A stretch of DNA of 64,000 nucleotides from Auanema rhodensis (lineage: Eukaryota; Nematoda; Chromadorea; Rhabditida; Rhabditidae): assembly GCA_964057225.1 (NCBI GenBank), contig OZ059899.1:13834501-13898500 (forward strand), written 5' to 3'. This document shows, in pieces, positions 43,239-55,142 of this stretch. The translations under genes and the position numbers were made by a program. The notes below the pieces were generated by a model. It was given only the letters and a program-made list of their open reading frames with translations, was not told where the DNA came from and did no database searches. Every line of letters starts with the position of its first letter. Position 1 is the stretch's first letter.

Positions 43239-43937
43239 TTAATTTAAAACGACATCAGTTCCGTATGATATAGTATTCTGTGATGTAGGCCTTTCATATG
43301 TCATGAATAATGTCTTCAATTCCAGATACATAATCTATAAAAATAGTTTTTTTGGTTTCTTTGTAACAAAAAAAAACAATAACGAGCATGAAAAAAACAA
43401 ATAATTTATAAATTTTTGGTTAAAATAACAAACCTTTCCTGTTGAATCGTGGCTAACACACCATCCCTCGGGCAATGCTGGCAATGTAGGATCTTCCCAG
43501 CTTGTTGACATCGTTAAATGATTTAAAAATATTTTTCTATTACATCTATCATATCGAATACTGAGATAATCAGGTAAATCATCATCAGATTCCTGGAAAA
43601 GGAAATGCTTAGATAGCTATGGGTAATATGTACGTAAAGCAGTATAAAACTTGGAAAAGTTGGCATCTGATGCCATTTTTTTGTAAAAACACTTCCCCGT
43701 TCTTGTTTAAAAGTGAATTATCTTTTTGGAAACGAAATTCCAAAACTTGAAACAAAAATGAGCAAATGTTATCAAGAGAATATAGTATTTAATAAAATTA
43801 TTGTTTGCGAATTTTATCCTTTTTTTCAAGTTTCATAGTACTATTGGGAGGGACACGGAACAAGTTCGAGAGCTAATACAAGTTGATAAAGTTTGAAATG
43901 TTAGCATGCAACTTACCAACAAAGCTGAAGTTTCCAT
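43239..43937 (-). CDS. Small tandem WW-domain protein
   Basis: Three exons (43917-43937, 43434-43592, 43239-43334) give 91 residues: a 7-residue start, two WW-like units separated by four residues, and a short tail. Unit 1 ('YDRCNRKIFLNHLTMSTSW' then 'EDP') has the second Trp and the Pro but lacks the first Trp; unit 2 ('LPEGWCVSHDSTGK', 'MYLELKTLFMTYERP') has the first Trp, while the second is Tyr. A close WW pair whose second member has Tyr in place of the second Trp is known in Salvador/SAV1, but the C-terminal SARAH domain of Salvador is not seen. WW domains bind Pro-rich peptides. Exon 1 is short, so the true start could lie further upstream. Confidence 0.6.
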
Positions 43938-44478
43938 CAGAATTAGCGAAATATATAGAAAAAAAAACTTTTTTCACTTTTCAAATAGGAAAGATTCTAA
44001 ATAATCAATTATTCTATGATAGCACCATGTTGGAGCTGATAAGAGCAATCGAGAGAAGGTAAGAAGGGTGACTCACAGAGAGATTTCTATTGAACTCTCT
44101 TTCATCCAAAAACATTTATTTCAAATTATTTATAAAGAAAATGAATGTCTAGACATATACTATACATCTTAACTTTAATTTTAATAAAAAAGAAATGTAA
44201 TTTTTAATTTTTAAACTATTTTGTGATGAAATTCAATTTGATGACGATGATTTGACAAAATTCTTTTTGATTCTGAATTTAGTCGACAATTCAAATGTCT
44301 TTCTATAAATTTAATTTTATATATTCAATTTTATTATCTTTTACTAATTTTTCCAAACTATTATGTGAGGTTTCGAATTTTTGTCAAATAACACGTAGTG
44401 TGCTAGCTGATCATAGTTGTTTCTGAGTCTCCTCTTGTTTCACTATACGCTCCTACAACTTCCTCAACAAACAGCATT
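43938..44478. other. Intergenic region between diverging genes
   Basis: Promoter region shared by the WW gene (minus) and the first receptor gene (plus). AT-rich; nothing specific recognised. Confidence 0.5.
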
Positions 44479-44630
44479 ATGCTGAAGCCAAGTTTATTTC
44501 TGAGTGTTTTTAATACAACTGTTGTTTCCTTTTTATTTACTGGATTTTTGATTGGAACATTTGGTAATTCAATGATAATTCTCTGTACTATACGTAATCC
44601 AGATCTTCGTGGAAAGCCAGGTATGATTCT

Positions 44631-44678
<48 letters not shown>

Positions 44679-45666
44679 TCATTTTCTTCATCTTCAGGAA
44701 TATTGCTGGCTGTTACTGCTTTTGCTCACATAATCTGCTTATCCTCAGAGTTGATTCATGCTTATACGATCTTGATTGATACAGGCATTGAACGAATTTT
44801 GTGTTTCAAATTGCTTTTCATCTATCTCAATGCCATTCAATTCCAAGCTGCTATGTCCTTAATCATGGTTTTAGATTTACTTCTAGCCATTGTATTTCCT
44901 ATATGGTATTTCCTAATTATGCTGTTTATGCTAATTATTCCTCTAAAACTTGAAACTCTTATAGGTATAAGTCATGTCAAACAAAACTTTATTTGATTAT
45001 AATGCTTACACCACCTTCTCTATATGCTTTATCATTTCAATATCCAAGTATTATTACTTTAACTGATGATACCATACCACGATGTAATACTATGACAGGT
45101 AAGTAAGCCTTACTACTACTCCTTATAAGCCTATCCAACTTTAAAACCTATTATAGTTCTTTCCTCAGCAACAGTTAATACTATGAGAATGACATGCAAT
45201 TTCACCATATTTCTATTAACTATACTTGCATATACTATAGCTGTTGCCTATTTTTATAAAAAACGTAATTAACTTCGTCAAAAAGCTTCAACAATTCAAT
45301 AAAATTTTTCAAATTTTCAGATAAACTTGATGAACACTTAAAGCCGGTCATAAAACGTGTAGGTGTAACAGCTATATGCTTTGTCCTAACATGGTGTATA
45401 GCATCAAGTGGTTCTAATATTCTAATTCATACAAACTTAGATCTTGATCATAAAAATGCTTTCTTTTCAAGTTTGGTATAGTTAAAACAACATTTTTCAA
45501 ATAATAATTCATAAATTTCATTTTTAAGATTTGTTTTGGAATTATAAGTTATAGCCAGAACTTTTATATTTTACTTTGGAGATCAAGTTTATATCGGGAT
45601 TCGGCTAAAGAAATCATATTATCTGTTAGAAAATTCAAATCTAAAGTTTCTTCTCAAATCTATTGA
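44479..45666 (+). CDS. Serpentine receptor (nematode srsx-like GPCR), copy 1
   Basis: Seven-helix receptor of 290 residues in six exons (44479-44620, 44698-44905, 44965-45098, 45169-45264, 45321-45475, 45529-45666). TM1 ends with the family motif 'GTFGNSMIILCTIRNPDLRG'; TM3 ends 'MVLDLLLAIVFPIWYKS', the place of the DRY motif but with Leu instead of Arg; TM6 starts near 'VIKRVGVTAICFVLTWC'; TM7 is in 'ICFGIISYSQNFYILLW'. Putative chemoreceptor or peptide receptor. Intron 1 contains a (CT)n tract. Exons 2-3 are nearly identical to those of copy 2 at 50500, while exons 4-6 differ strongly. Confidence 0.82.
44554..45094 (+). repeat. Duplicated or converted block shared with 50566-51122
   Basis: From the end of receptor exon 1 to the end of exon 3 the two genes are almost identical, including intron 2, where I see one difference in about 59 nt. 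Identity stops abruptly after ACTATG in exon 3. The length difference lies mainly in the CT microsatellite of intron 1. This pattern suggests gene conversion rather than simple whole-gene duplication. Confidence 0.8.
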
Positions 45667-45798
45667 AGTTGATAGGTAATGAAGCATAAATATTTAACTA
45701 TATTAACTATATCATATATATTATTATTATAATTATTTAGATACACTTGAAGATATTTCTCTCATCTTTTATTCATTTGTTAAATTTGTATTAAAATT

Positions 45799-46303
45799 GG
45801 TGTGTCAATAAATACGTGGCCATAGTAAGTCATGTGGAAAAAATTTAAAAAAATGTTAAAAGCGAAAAGAATTTATTTCCAAAAATATTCTCCCCCGTTT
45901 CAATCACTTTCTTCCATCTCTTCTCTAAATTTCTTATCCCATTCCTGAAAAATAACTGAGATTTGGGCTCGAAAAAAGTTTCAATAAAAGTTTCAACTTC
46001 CTCCATAGTTTTGAAGCTTCCCGCTCTCAAACGATGTTCCATTGACCTGAACAGATGGTAATCTGTTAAGGCAAGGTCTGGAGAATAAGGGGGATGCTTC
46101 AAATCTTCCCAATCCAGCTCCTGGACCGTTTGTTGTGCCTTCGCACAACAGTGAGGTCGCGCGTTGTCGTGGAACAACGTCACGCGCCTGATGCGGTTTA
46201 AATATATTCTTATTTTGTAATTCTTTTAAAAAAAAATTAAAATTTTGTAAAAGTTAAGTATTTTTTTAAATTCTCGCGGTGGCCACGTTTTTATTGACAC
46301 ACC
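45799..46303 (-). mobile_element. Internally deleted mariner element
   Basis: Inverted ends of about 25 bp: left 45799-45823 and right ending 46303, both starting 'ggtgtgtcaataaa' when read inward, then acgtggcca. TA follows on the right; the left flank is TT, so the target duplication has decayed. The 505-bp element keeps only the C-terminal third of the transposase. Full mariners are about 1.3 kb. Confidence 0.88.
45845..46183 (-). pseudogene. Mariner transposase C-terminal remnant
   Basis: A 112-residue frame with 'LFHDNARPHCCAKA' (second catalytic Asp of the DD34D triad) and 'YSPDLALTDYHLFRSM' (third Asp). The DNA-binding half and the first Asp are missing because the element is internally deleted. 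It cannot encode an active transposase. Confidence 0.88.
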
Positions 46304-49300
46304 TATTTATTATATTTTTACAAAATAAATTGTATTTAAAAAGAAAAATAACTATAATGTTATAATATTATATTCTTAGAAAATAAATTGTATTAAAAAC
46401 AAACATAACTATAATGTTTATGATTATCTAATCATTTGTTTTGAATTTTTTTTTCATTGAAACATATTTCTTTTAGACTAATGCTGTGTCCGCCTACATA
46501 ATTGGAGCGTTAAATCTAATAAGTTTATAAAATAATTGATGAAATACTTCCAACTTGAATGTAAACTTATTAATATTATAGAATAATACAATGTTATAAA
46601 GTAGAAGAGAGAGATAGAGAGAGAGATAGAGATAGAGAGAGAGAGATAAAGAGAGAGAGGGAGATAGAGAGGGAGATAGAGAGAGGAGATGAACAATATG
46701 GGAAGATGAAAAACATTTTTAATTATTTTCACACTTTCATTCAGGCATACAATTTGAATACAGATTTAGGGGGGAGGTTGGAAGCTTTATACTTCCTTAT
46801 TTAGTTCTTAATAATAATTTCTTTTCTAAAAATAATTTTTAGAATTTACAAATAATCTCTGATATCTATTAGTTCAGATTTTATTTTTTTTGTTTTATAT
46901 TTTAAGCACAAACTGGTAATTCTGATTTGTTGTCATGAAACAAGGACTCCGAAGGTCCTTTGCACAATAGAAGTCTTTGGATTTTCTGCTTAATCATAAC
47001 TAGTGCATATATCAACTTAACTATTTCAAAATAGTTAAATATAATAATTTCAAATAAAATTTCAAGACAGTAATCAATTTAAGTTTCTCTTCTACTACAA
47101 CTACATACAATGATGCTGCTCATAAAGTTTCAGAAAGCTCATGATCCTTCACCACAAAGCAGATTATGATGAATCTGATGTCGTTTCAGTGTTTATAATA
47201 TATCAAATTCGGACATATAGTCTTTATATTTATGAGAAAATATAATAATTTAAAATTTACATCATAAAATTTCAGAAAAAATCGTCCAATACTAGCAGTC
47301 GTGGGGGCTTTCATAAGCTACATGTTTAGCAGTTGAAAGATTGAACATAGAAGAAGTGAACATCTTGTTATTATATAACACCTAAAATAGAAAAAACTAC
47401 AGTAATATTCAATAAAATGAATGATTTTCCTTTTTTTCAAACTTTTTCACAGAACTGATAAGCTTTTTCCTGTTTTAACTTCGTATTGAGAGAGATGTAG
47501 AGTACACAAACACATCAAGTTGTGACTGATGTTCCTTGAATACGTATTGTTAACTATGTTATGACAACATGTTCGTTTGTGTAGTTAGACTTGACAAGGT
47601 TGATATTAGTCCTATGAAGTGGCTACTCAGTTCTATGTTGCTCTTTTGAACCTTGACAAACCCAACTAAGCTCTTATGCATGATAGGGGGGGGGGAAGGG
47701 GGACTAACCATAAAGAACACTGAGAACATAAGAACCACAAACGATCAATCGTAACATGTAATACATATTAGTTGTCGTTGTCTTAATCTATTCTCGTTCA
47801 GTTCTCTTTCGTTGTTTAGGAAAAGCTTTTCATCCATTTTCGAAACAGTTGTAGTCGTGGGTCGATGTTACAATTCGAAGATATTATCAAGCAGGGAGAA
47901 ACGTTGTAAGTTACTAAAACTACTTGGAGACATCCAATTAGGTAAAGTACCTGACCTAAATTGGGATAAAACTGATTGGAAAGCACATGAATCATCGTAA
48001 GGTGATTGATAGAAATGCATAGATATCCTCAACTAGTGACTAAGCGATACAGAGAAATGAATGTCAAAGATTTCCAAGAGGAACAACATATGAAATCTTC
48101 TTAGTTGCATAAGGTAGTTTGATTGTAATTCTTTATACTTGCTGTTACATTTGATTTCAATTGCTCAACCACTGATAGTCCAGGCTGTTCTCTGTGTATT
48201 AGTACATTCAACTTGACTACTGATTAGGGAGAGTTTATGGATACCTCCAGGCATGACTCTACTGGATATCATCCCACTCACCTTTATTGTAAAAAGTTTT
48301 TGATGATTCCAATCAAACTGAAGCTACTGAAAATAAATGGAAAGTTCGAATTGATGTTAACAGTACCCTGGGAAGATATTCCAAGAATAGTATGAGGTTG
48401 AGATTGATGATGTTTGAGTGTTCGTCGTATTTCATTTGATTTTCAACATTTTTTGAAACAACTATCAAATCAAAGGTTTAAAATTCAATAAAAGACAATA
48501 GTTTTGCGTACAATTTGAGAAAAGAAACAACAAAAAGCAACAAGGAAATGAAAGAAACTTAAAAGGATATCAACTATCAAATGTTATTTCTGAATGAAAA
48601 AGTTGGAAACAGCAGAAAAACAGCATTCATTCTATTCATTTTCAAAAAAGTTGAAACAAGTTGCACATCTTTAAGAATATCTTTAAAAAAATAATTTAAA
48701 TAGAATAACATCATATGAACAAGAATTGAATTAAATTTATTCTGACAAGACAATATGAATGTGAATATGCTTAACCAACTTTGTTTTGATGAAAAAACAT
48801 AAAAAAGGTATATGATTTATGAATTTAATATAAAATATACATAAATATATATATATATAATATAGTTAGTACTTATATTTATTATAATTAAATATTATAT
48901 AAATATTTAAAAAATTGGAAAAATAATTACAAAAAGTAATGAGTAATGACGTCTGACGACACTCTCATCATCCGGTATTGATTAGCTTCAATTTCAAAAT
49001 GAACGAATATTTCAAAGCAGAATATTTGATATAAATAAATTAAACTTTAAGCATATCTGTAAATCATTAAGCTTGAATAGTTTGAAGCATTTTTTGAAAC
49101 TTTTTTTTCTTTGAAATTTTCATAAAAGGAATAATTACTGCAGATTTTGTATAATAATATGATTCATTAGATGAAAATCAGACATCAAAAATGAAAAAAA
49201 AGAGAAAGAAGGAAGTTTGATTATATATTATTCCAAAATTGATAAATAAAAATTATTTTAAATGAAATTAAATATTTTAAAAAAAGAATGAAAATTAAAT

Positions 49301-50499
49301 CATTTTCTTATATAATATTTTGAAAACTTGAATAGAGAGTAGAGCAAAATGTAGTGGTCATGAGCATGAGAGCTTGAGAGAAGAAGAGAGAGTTTAACGT
49401 CCAAGAGTCAAGAACTGTTATTTTCTTTTTTCTTTTTTGTTGTTAATAAACATTTTTTTCTATTTATTTTTATTATTTTTTATGGATGAAAATACTTTTA
49501 TATTACTTTATTTTTATTATTTTTATTATAATATTTACAAGGAAATAGAGATTTATGTATGTACATATAAACATATATATGTATATATGTATAAACAATC
49601 AATTACTTATATTTAAATTAAAATATTAGAAAATAAAATTATTTGTTTTTCATTATATAGTTTATGTGGAAAAAATAATCGACATATCATAACTTCTTTA
49701 TATTTAAGTTTGTATTCAAAACTTTTGTCTGAATTTTACTAAATTACTAAAATTTCATTTATTTCATATTCTATATAGATCTTTATTCTTATTTTATAGT
49801 TAAGTTTTAAGTTTTTATTCTTAATTTTAGTTACTGAAGATTTTCAGCTTTTGAAATGAAGTATGAAAATCAGAAAATGAAGTAGAAAAAACTTTAGAGA
49901 ATATGCGATCAGACACTAACACTTAGCTTTTTCTATCTTTAGAAGAAAACTTAAAATAACATCTTCTTCAATAATATTCTCTTTAAACTATAATTATATA
50001 AAATATATTTTCAATATCCAAATATATATATATATTCTTTGATTAATTATACAAACTTTGTTTAAATGATTTTTCCCACCTTTTTCTAGATTATCTGAGT
50101 TCGATCGCAATAGTTTCTTTCTATCTCACGACTCCGGACATCAATACAGAGTGAACATGATTTGGATGTTGATACACATGCTCCTACTTATTCAATGAGA
50201 AAAATCTTCCAATATATCTTGAGAATCTGTATATTCAACATGTACTTCATAAGTAATCTCTCTCTCTCTTTCTCTCTCTCTCTTTACCCCCCTCTCTCTC
50301 TATATATATATATATATAAGTATATCTATATATATTAATGAAATTAAACTATATAATATAATATTATTTTAAAAGATTATACATAATTATCTTTAATTTG
50401 TACCTTGAAATAACGACTTTTTCCCGATATTTTTCGTTATTTTACAACAAATATCTATGTTGTTGAACTTCAATTTCATATGATTTTATTAGGACAACC
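46304..50499. other. Intergenic region with a possible gene relic
   Basis: Mostly AT-rich with GA repeats (46605-46687) and a CT tract (50258-50284). Between about 47790 and 48450 several + strand fragments look once-coding ('GRCYNSKILSSREKR', 'PDLNWDKTDWKAHESS', 'EMHRYPQLVTKRYREMN') but are broken by stops and phase changes. I cannot name the source; it may be a decayed gene. Confidence 0.35.
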
Positions 50500-50639
50500 A
50501 TGAGTAATCTTCAAGATATTGTAAATATTTGTGTTATTGTCATATTGGTTGTTGGATTTTTTATCGGAACATTTGGTAATTCAATGATACTTCTCTGTAC
50601 TATACGTAATCCAGATCTTCGTGGAAAGCCAGGTATGAT

Positions 50640-50687
<48 letters not shown>

Positions 50688-51769
50688 TCCCTCTTTCTCT
50701 CTCTATTCATCTTCTTCATCTTCAGGAATATTGCTGGCTGTTACTGCTTTTGCTCACATAATCTGCTTATCCTCAGAGTTGATTCATGCTTATACGATCT
50801 TGATTGATACAGGCATTGAACGAATTTTGTGTTTCAAATTGCTTTTCATCTATCTCAATGCCATTCAATTCCAAGCTGCTATGTCCTTAATCATGGTTTT
50901 AGATTTACTTCTAGCCATTGTATTTCCTATATGGTATTTCCTAATTATGCTGTTTATGCTAATTATTCTTCTAAAACTTGAAACTCTTATAGGTATAAGT
51001 CATGTCAAACAAAACTTTATTTGATTATAATGCTTACACCACCTTCTCTATATGCTTTATCATTTCAATATCCAAGTATTATTACTTTAACTGATGATAC
51101 CATACCACGATGTAATACTATGCTAGGTACATGCCATAAACTTATTACAAACTTAGCCAGCTTAATCATTTCAGTTATTGCTGATCCTCATCTAGCTACA
51201 ATTCGTTTTAATTGCAATTTGATTGTTAATGTTCTCACAATCGTCAGCTATATCTTATCTCTAATATTCTTCTACAAAGCTTGTAAGCCACAGATTATGC
51301 TTCATACTCAATAACCACAAGTAAAAACTTAATTTAGGCATTAATCGTGACCAAATTCGGCCAGTGTTGAAACGCGTAGGAGTTACAGCTGTATTCTTCG
51401 TTTGTACATGGTTTCTGGCATCTGGAGGTGCCAATATCATATCCCGATTCAACGTGTCTAGTTCAGTTCGCAATGCCATGCATTCCAGTTTGGTGGGAGT
51501 TTAATTCATATAACTAACTTTAAAAATTAAATTACTAAATGCAAATGGATAACCAAATTATTTTTAATATTTTCAAGAATTATTTGCAGGTTATATTCGG
51601 AGTTATGACTTATAGTCAGAACTTTTATATTTTACTTTGGAGAGCACGTCGATATCGTCAGACAGCCTTTGAAATGATTTTTGTATTCAAAAAATTTCAA
51701 AAAACCCGAACTGTATCAATACGTCCATTTACATCTCATACTAATTCAAATTTTACAACAAGAACATAA
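50500..51769 (+). CDS. Serpentine receptor (nematode srsx-like GPCR), copy 2
   Basis: Paralogue of the receptor at 44479; 298 residues in six exons (50500-50632, 50726-50933, 50993-51126, 51196-51282, 51338-51492, 51590-51769). It has the same TM1 'GTFGNSMILLCTIRNPDL', the same Leu in place of the DRY Arg, TM6 'VLKRVGVTAVFFVCTWF' and TM7 'VIFGVMTYSQNFYILLW', but its own extracellular loops, TM5 and C-tail ('FKKFQKTRTVSIRPF'). Intron 1 again contains a (CT)n tract. Intron positions are conserved in both copies. Confidence 0.82.
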
Positions 51770-52699
51770 TATAATTGAAATATTATAAGAATAGTTAAGT
51801 TAACTATATGTATATAGATCCGTAGTACCGTTTACGGATCCGGAATTGCTGCGGATTTTCCGGATCATTTCGATCCGGTCCATTCAATCCTGATATGTAT
51901 GTAAATTCACTTATGCTATGTATCAAGTTTCATCGGCAACTGCTCACATTCAATGTGTTCTGTATGCTCTTTTTCAAAATCAAAAACTCAAACTTAACAA
52001 ACTTTGTTTGGAGCATTGTTAATGATAAAAGTAAAAGTGTCAGATCGTTCAATCTCTATCGCAACAAGCTTACTCTGTATATACTATGGGCTTGCATTCA
52101 TCATGTTTTCACACAAAAACCAACGATTCCTTCTATGTATTATGAATCAGCTCTCTTCCACACGTATCATGTGACTTCACTTACTTTGAAATAAGAATTA
52201 TAATAATTTTTTAAAAATTTTCAAATTAATTTCAATTTTTATTTTTATTTTCCAACTTTATTTTGTTATAAATAAAGATTATTTATTATAACTAAAGCAT
52301 TTTATATAATATCTTAATTTGGTTTTGTTGTTCTCAATTGAATAGGCTCTATGCTGCTCCGACTTGAGACCACCCAACAATGGCTTAACTCGCTCAGATT
52401 CCTCAGGGAGCTTCTGGCTTCATATACGGCAGCAATCATCACTCACTAACTGCTCATACTGAATGATGTAGTAGTATTCAGCAATATAGCTTGACTAGGT
52501 TGGAAAATTGCAAGCATATGATGATTGTGAGAGCGTTTTTGCAGAAAATGCTAACGAAATTGAGTAAATTAGACAGACACATAGACTTGGACTTCACTAT
52601 AGTTTATACATATATTGCTATGATATACGAAGAGAAGTATAGCATAAGGACAACATTCAGTTTATTGATCTTTAAACGTTTTATTTTCATTTTTCAGCT
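51770..52699. other. Intergenic region with GATCCGG inverted repeat
   Basis: 3' flank of the second receptor. At 51837-51845 and 51858-51866 a perfect 9-bp inverted repeat (GATCCGGAA / TTCCGGATC) with a 12-nt loop forms a hairpin; further ccg/cgg half-motifs surround it (51821-51878). A 99-residue frame at 51895-52194 has no recognisable features. GC-rich words here stand out from the AT-rich surroundings. Confidence 0.5.
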
Positions 52700-53257
52700 T
52701 TAAAATATATTTTGGTAATGCTGTGGTTGATCCGATAGCCAGTATCGGGCTCGCCAAGTTGGACGACCAAATCGTGAACTGACGGGAGATGCTTTCGAAA
52801 GAAATTGGCATCGTCGAAACATTTCACGTCTTCCATGTAATCGGACGACTTTCTCACAACCAAGATCTTAAATCAAAGATAACTTGAAATGGAAAGAAAT
52901 AGATAGAAAGGTAGATAGATAGAGAGAGAGAGAGAAAGAGAAGTGAAGAGATGTAGAGAGAGAGAGAAAGAAAAAAGAAGACATAGCGAGAGAGAGAGAG
53001 AAAAAGAGGGATAGAGAGAGAGGGGGAGAAATAGGAAAAATAGAAAAGAATACCTAGAGGACAATTCTCATAAGTATATGAAGTACAATTGGAATCAAAT
53101 GGTACATGTGAGTTAAAGTGCTGTGATCTTGCCAAGCAGATGGTAGCTGAAATATATGAAAGAAATGTATTAATTTGAATAAGAAATATAGATAATTACC
53201 TAGAAACATACCTATTTTAAAGAAAAGAATTGTATAGAAAAGAAATGAATACATCAT
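52700..53257 (-). CDS. Small secreted four-cysteine protein, possible peptide precursor
   Basis: Three exons (53212-53257, 53054-53146, 52700-52866) splice cleanly into 101 residues. The N-terminus 'MMYSFLFYTILFFKIATICL' is a signal peptide. The mature part has four cysteines ('DSNCTSYTYENCPLDLGCEK' and 'MFRRCQFLSK'). It then reads 'ASPVSSRFGRPTWRARYW': the RFG-R would be an RFamide amidation and cleavage site after a Lys. No family recognised with certainty. An acceptor (ctattccag) lies just before the ATG. Intron 2 carries a CT-rich tract on the sense strand. Confidence 0.55.
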
Positions 53258-53881
53258 GAGATGCTGGAATAGATGCAACAAGGTTGGTGTCGATCTTCAA
53301 GCCGAAAATGGCAAAAACGGAATGTGTTGAGTGGGCAGCAATTGACGACGAGCTTGCGATAACGAGCTTAAATGCTCCAAAGCAATAACGTGATTTCTAA
53401 AGTTAGTAGAAGAAGAAGGAAAAAAAGGAGGAAAAAAGTGATATAGAGAGATGGTTCAATAGAGAGGGTGAGGAATAGAGAGGGAAAAGGAGAGAGAAAG
53501 AGAGAGAAATGTGTGTTGGGGGTGGGGGAATGGAGTAAAGTAGGAGGATAAAGCTAAAATGAAATGAAGAAGCTTGATGATATTACTAAGAGATCAAACT
53601 ATTCCAATTGTAAGCTTGTCATTCAAAAACATTTGAAATACTATTTTTAATTAGAAAACAGTTCAACAACTTCGTTTATTTGAAATCAAAATGTCAGAAG
53701 TTCAAATTATCTCCGATGGACCGATGGAGAACTTCTCTGATTTTTGATGTACTTCTTCGAAGAATTATTTCCGCTTTTTACGGCAATTGATGCATTTTTT
53801 CTTGAATTCTATCTGTTGACATGACATTGAGCCTGAACGAGAAACGAAACAAAGAACGTCTACTCGGACAAGATACGACGA
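53258..53881. other. Intergenic region between diverging genes
   Basis: Shared upstream region of the secreted-peptide gene (minus) and the collagen-N gene (plus). GA-rich around 53440-53510; no other feature recognised. Confidence 0.5.
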
Positions 53882-54908
53882 ATGAGAGATGAAGCTCTTG
53901 ATGTTGAAGCATCAGTCTATCTACCAACATCAGTTTTCAAGGTTAACAGATTTTCGAGACGTTTTTTCTCATTCGCTTCGTCTAATCAAGGACATCGTCA
54001 TGTCCATATAAGAGGAATATCTAACTTGTACTTGTCATTTCGTCCAGCTACTATCATCAACTGAAGCTGAAGCTATGGTATCTGTTGGAATTGCTTCAAC
54101 AGCTTCATTGCTTACAACATTAGTGGCTTCAGCCTTTATAACCCTTATTATGAATCAGATGAGCGAATTAGATGTGTTAATTGAATTGAATGAATTCCAG
54201 GTTCGTTAAAATGTTTTGGAAAAACAACAACAACAACAACCTAAATAGCAATTTCTTGTTTTCTTTTTTTTCCAGATTTATACAACAGTTATGGGTAATG
54301 AAGATGATGTTAACGATTATGATGATGATTGGATAAAGAAGTTGAAAACAAAGTTTGTTCATATAAGCAGTGAAATTAGTCAGCCTACGTTGGAAATGCT
54401 TATGGGACATAGACAACGTGGACGCAAAGCTTCGTGTCAAGTTTCTCTTTCAAAAAGTAACTTTGAATCTTGGTCTGAAGGCTGTGTGTTCAATGGACAA
54501 CAGCATTGCCCTCCAATGAGACAGGATCTTCTTCTTAATGGCTGTGATGAGCGATTGAGAGTATCTACTGCGGTGGTTGGTGATGCTATTGGGTGTGTAC
54601 ATCTGATTAAAGAAAATGAGCAAAAACGTTATTTTAGAGTAGCAGATGACTATTCTGAAGATCGTGTACGACAAACGAAATCCCTATTTAGCTGTAACTA
54701 TAACGATGAAACACGTGATACAGATGTAACACCAGAATTAATGGGTCATTCTCAGCTGAATGCAACTGCCGGATGTAGAGGATTGCAAGCAAAATCTGCT
54801 ATTCGATGCTTCCGAAGGGCAATAGGTTCAGCTGTATTCGACAGGTTACGAAAGGAAATGCTCAGAAGACAAGTTGGTAATAGTACAGAAAATTCTGGAC
54901 AAGACTAA
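53882..54908 (+). CDS. Cuticle-collagen N-domain protein without collagen helix
   Basis: Three exons (53882-53941, 54048-54200, 54276-54908) give 281 residues. The N-terminal part resembles the Col_cuticle_N module of nematode cuticle collagens: 'SVGIASTASLLTTLVASAFI' (signal-anchor-like), then 'ELDVLIELNEFQIYTTVMG' and an acidic stretch before 'DDWIKKLK'. Cuticle collagens then have cysteine clusters and Gly-X-Y triplets, but here no Gly-X-Y is present. Instead there is a basic site (RQRGRK, possible proprotein cleavage) and about 150 residues with eight cysteines. Probably a type II membrane or secreted cuticle-associated protein. The family of the C-terminal part is not recognised. Confidence 0.65.
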
Positions 54909-55044
54909 TTGCATATGACGTACGTATCTGCTCGTTTTGAACAAATCTCAATTTCAAGTTTGAATTGAAAACTCTTGAAAGGCATCGGAAAAGTAGCGAA
55001 TTGGACGAAGATAGAAAGCAGCAACAGCCGCAGTATCAGCAGCA

Positions 55045-55065
55045 GTTACATCATGATGATGTAAC
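55045..55065. promoter_or_regulatory. 21-bp perfect palindrome
   Basis: GTTACATCAT-G-ATGATGTAAC: two 10-bp arms around one base, in the 234-bp gap where the collagen-N gene and BBS1 converge. It could fold into a hairpin near the 3' ends or bind a dimeric factor; bZIP sites resemble TTACATCA. Function unproven. Confidence 0.4.
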
Positions 55066-55142
55066 TAACTGAGATGAAAACTAAAGAATTTCGGTATTTC
55101 TGATATAAATATAAAAATCTTTATTACATGATATATATATTC

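Noticed and set aside
47812-48000. 62-residue frame as a real gene
   Set aside because: Neighbouring coding-like fragments are in other phases with stops; more likely a decayed gene or chance.
51895-52194. 99-residue + strand frame downstream of receptor 2
   Set aside because: No signal peptide, motif or splice context; composition is compatible with a chance frame.
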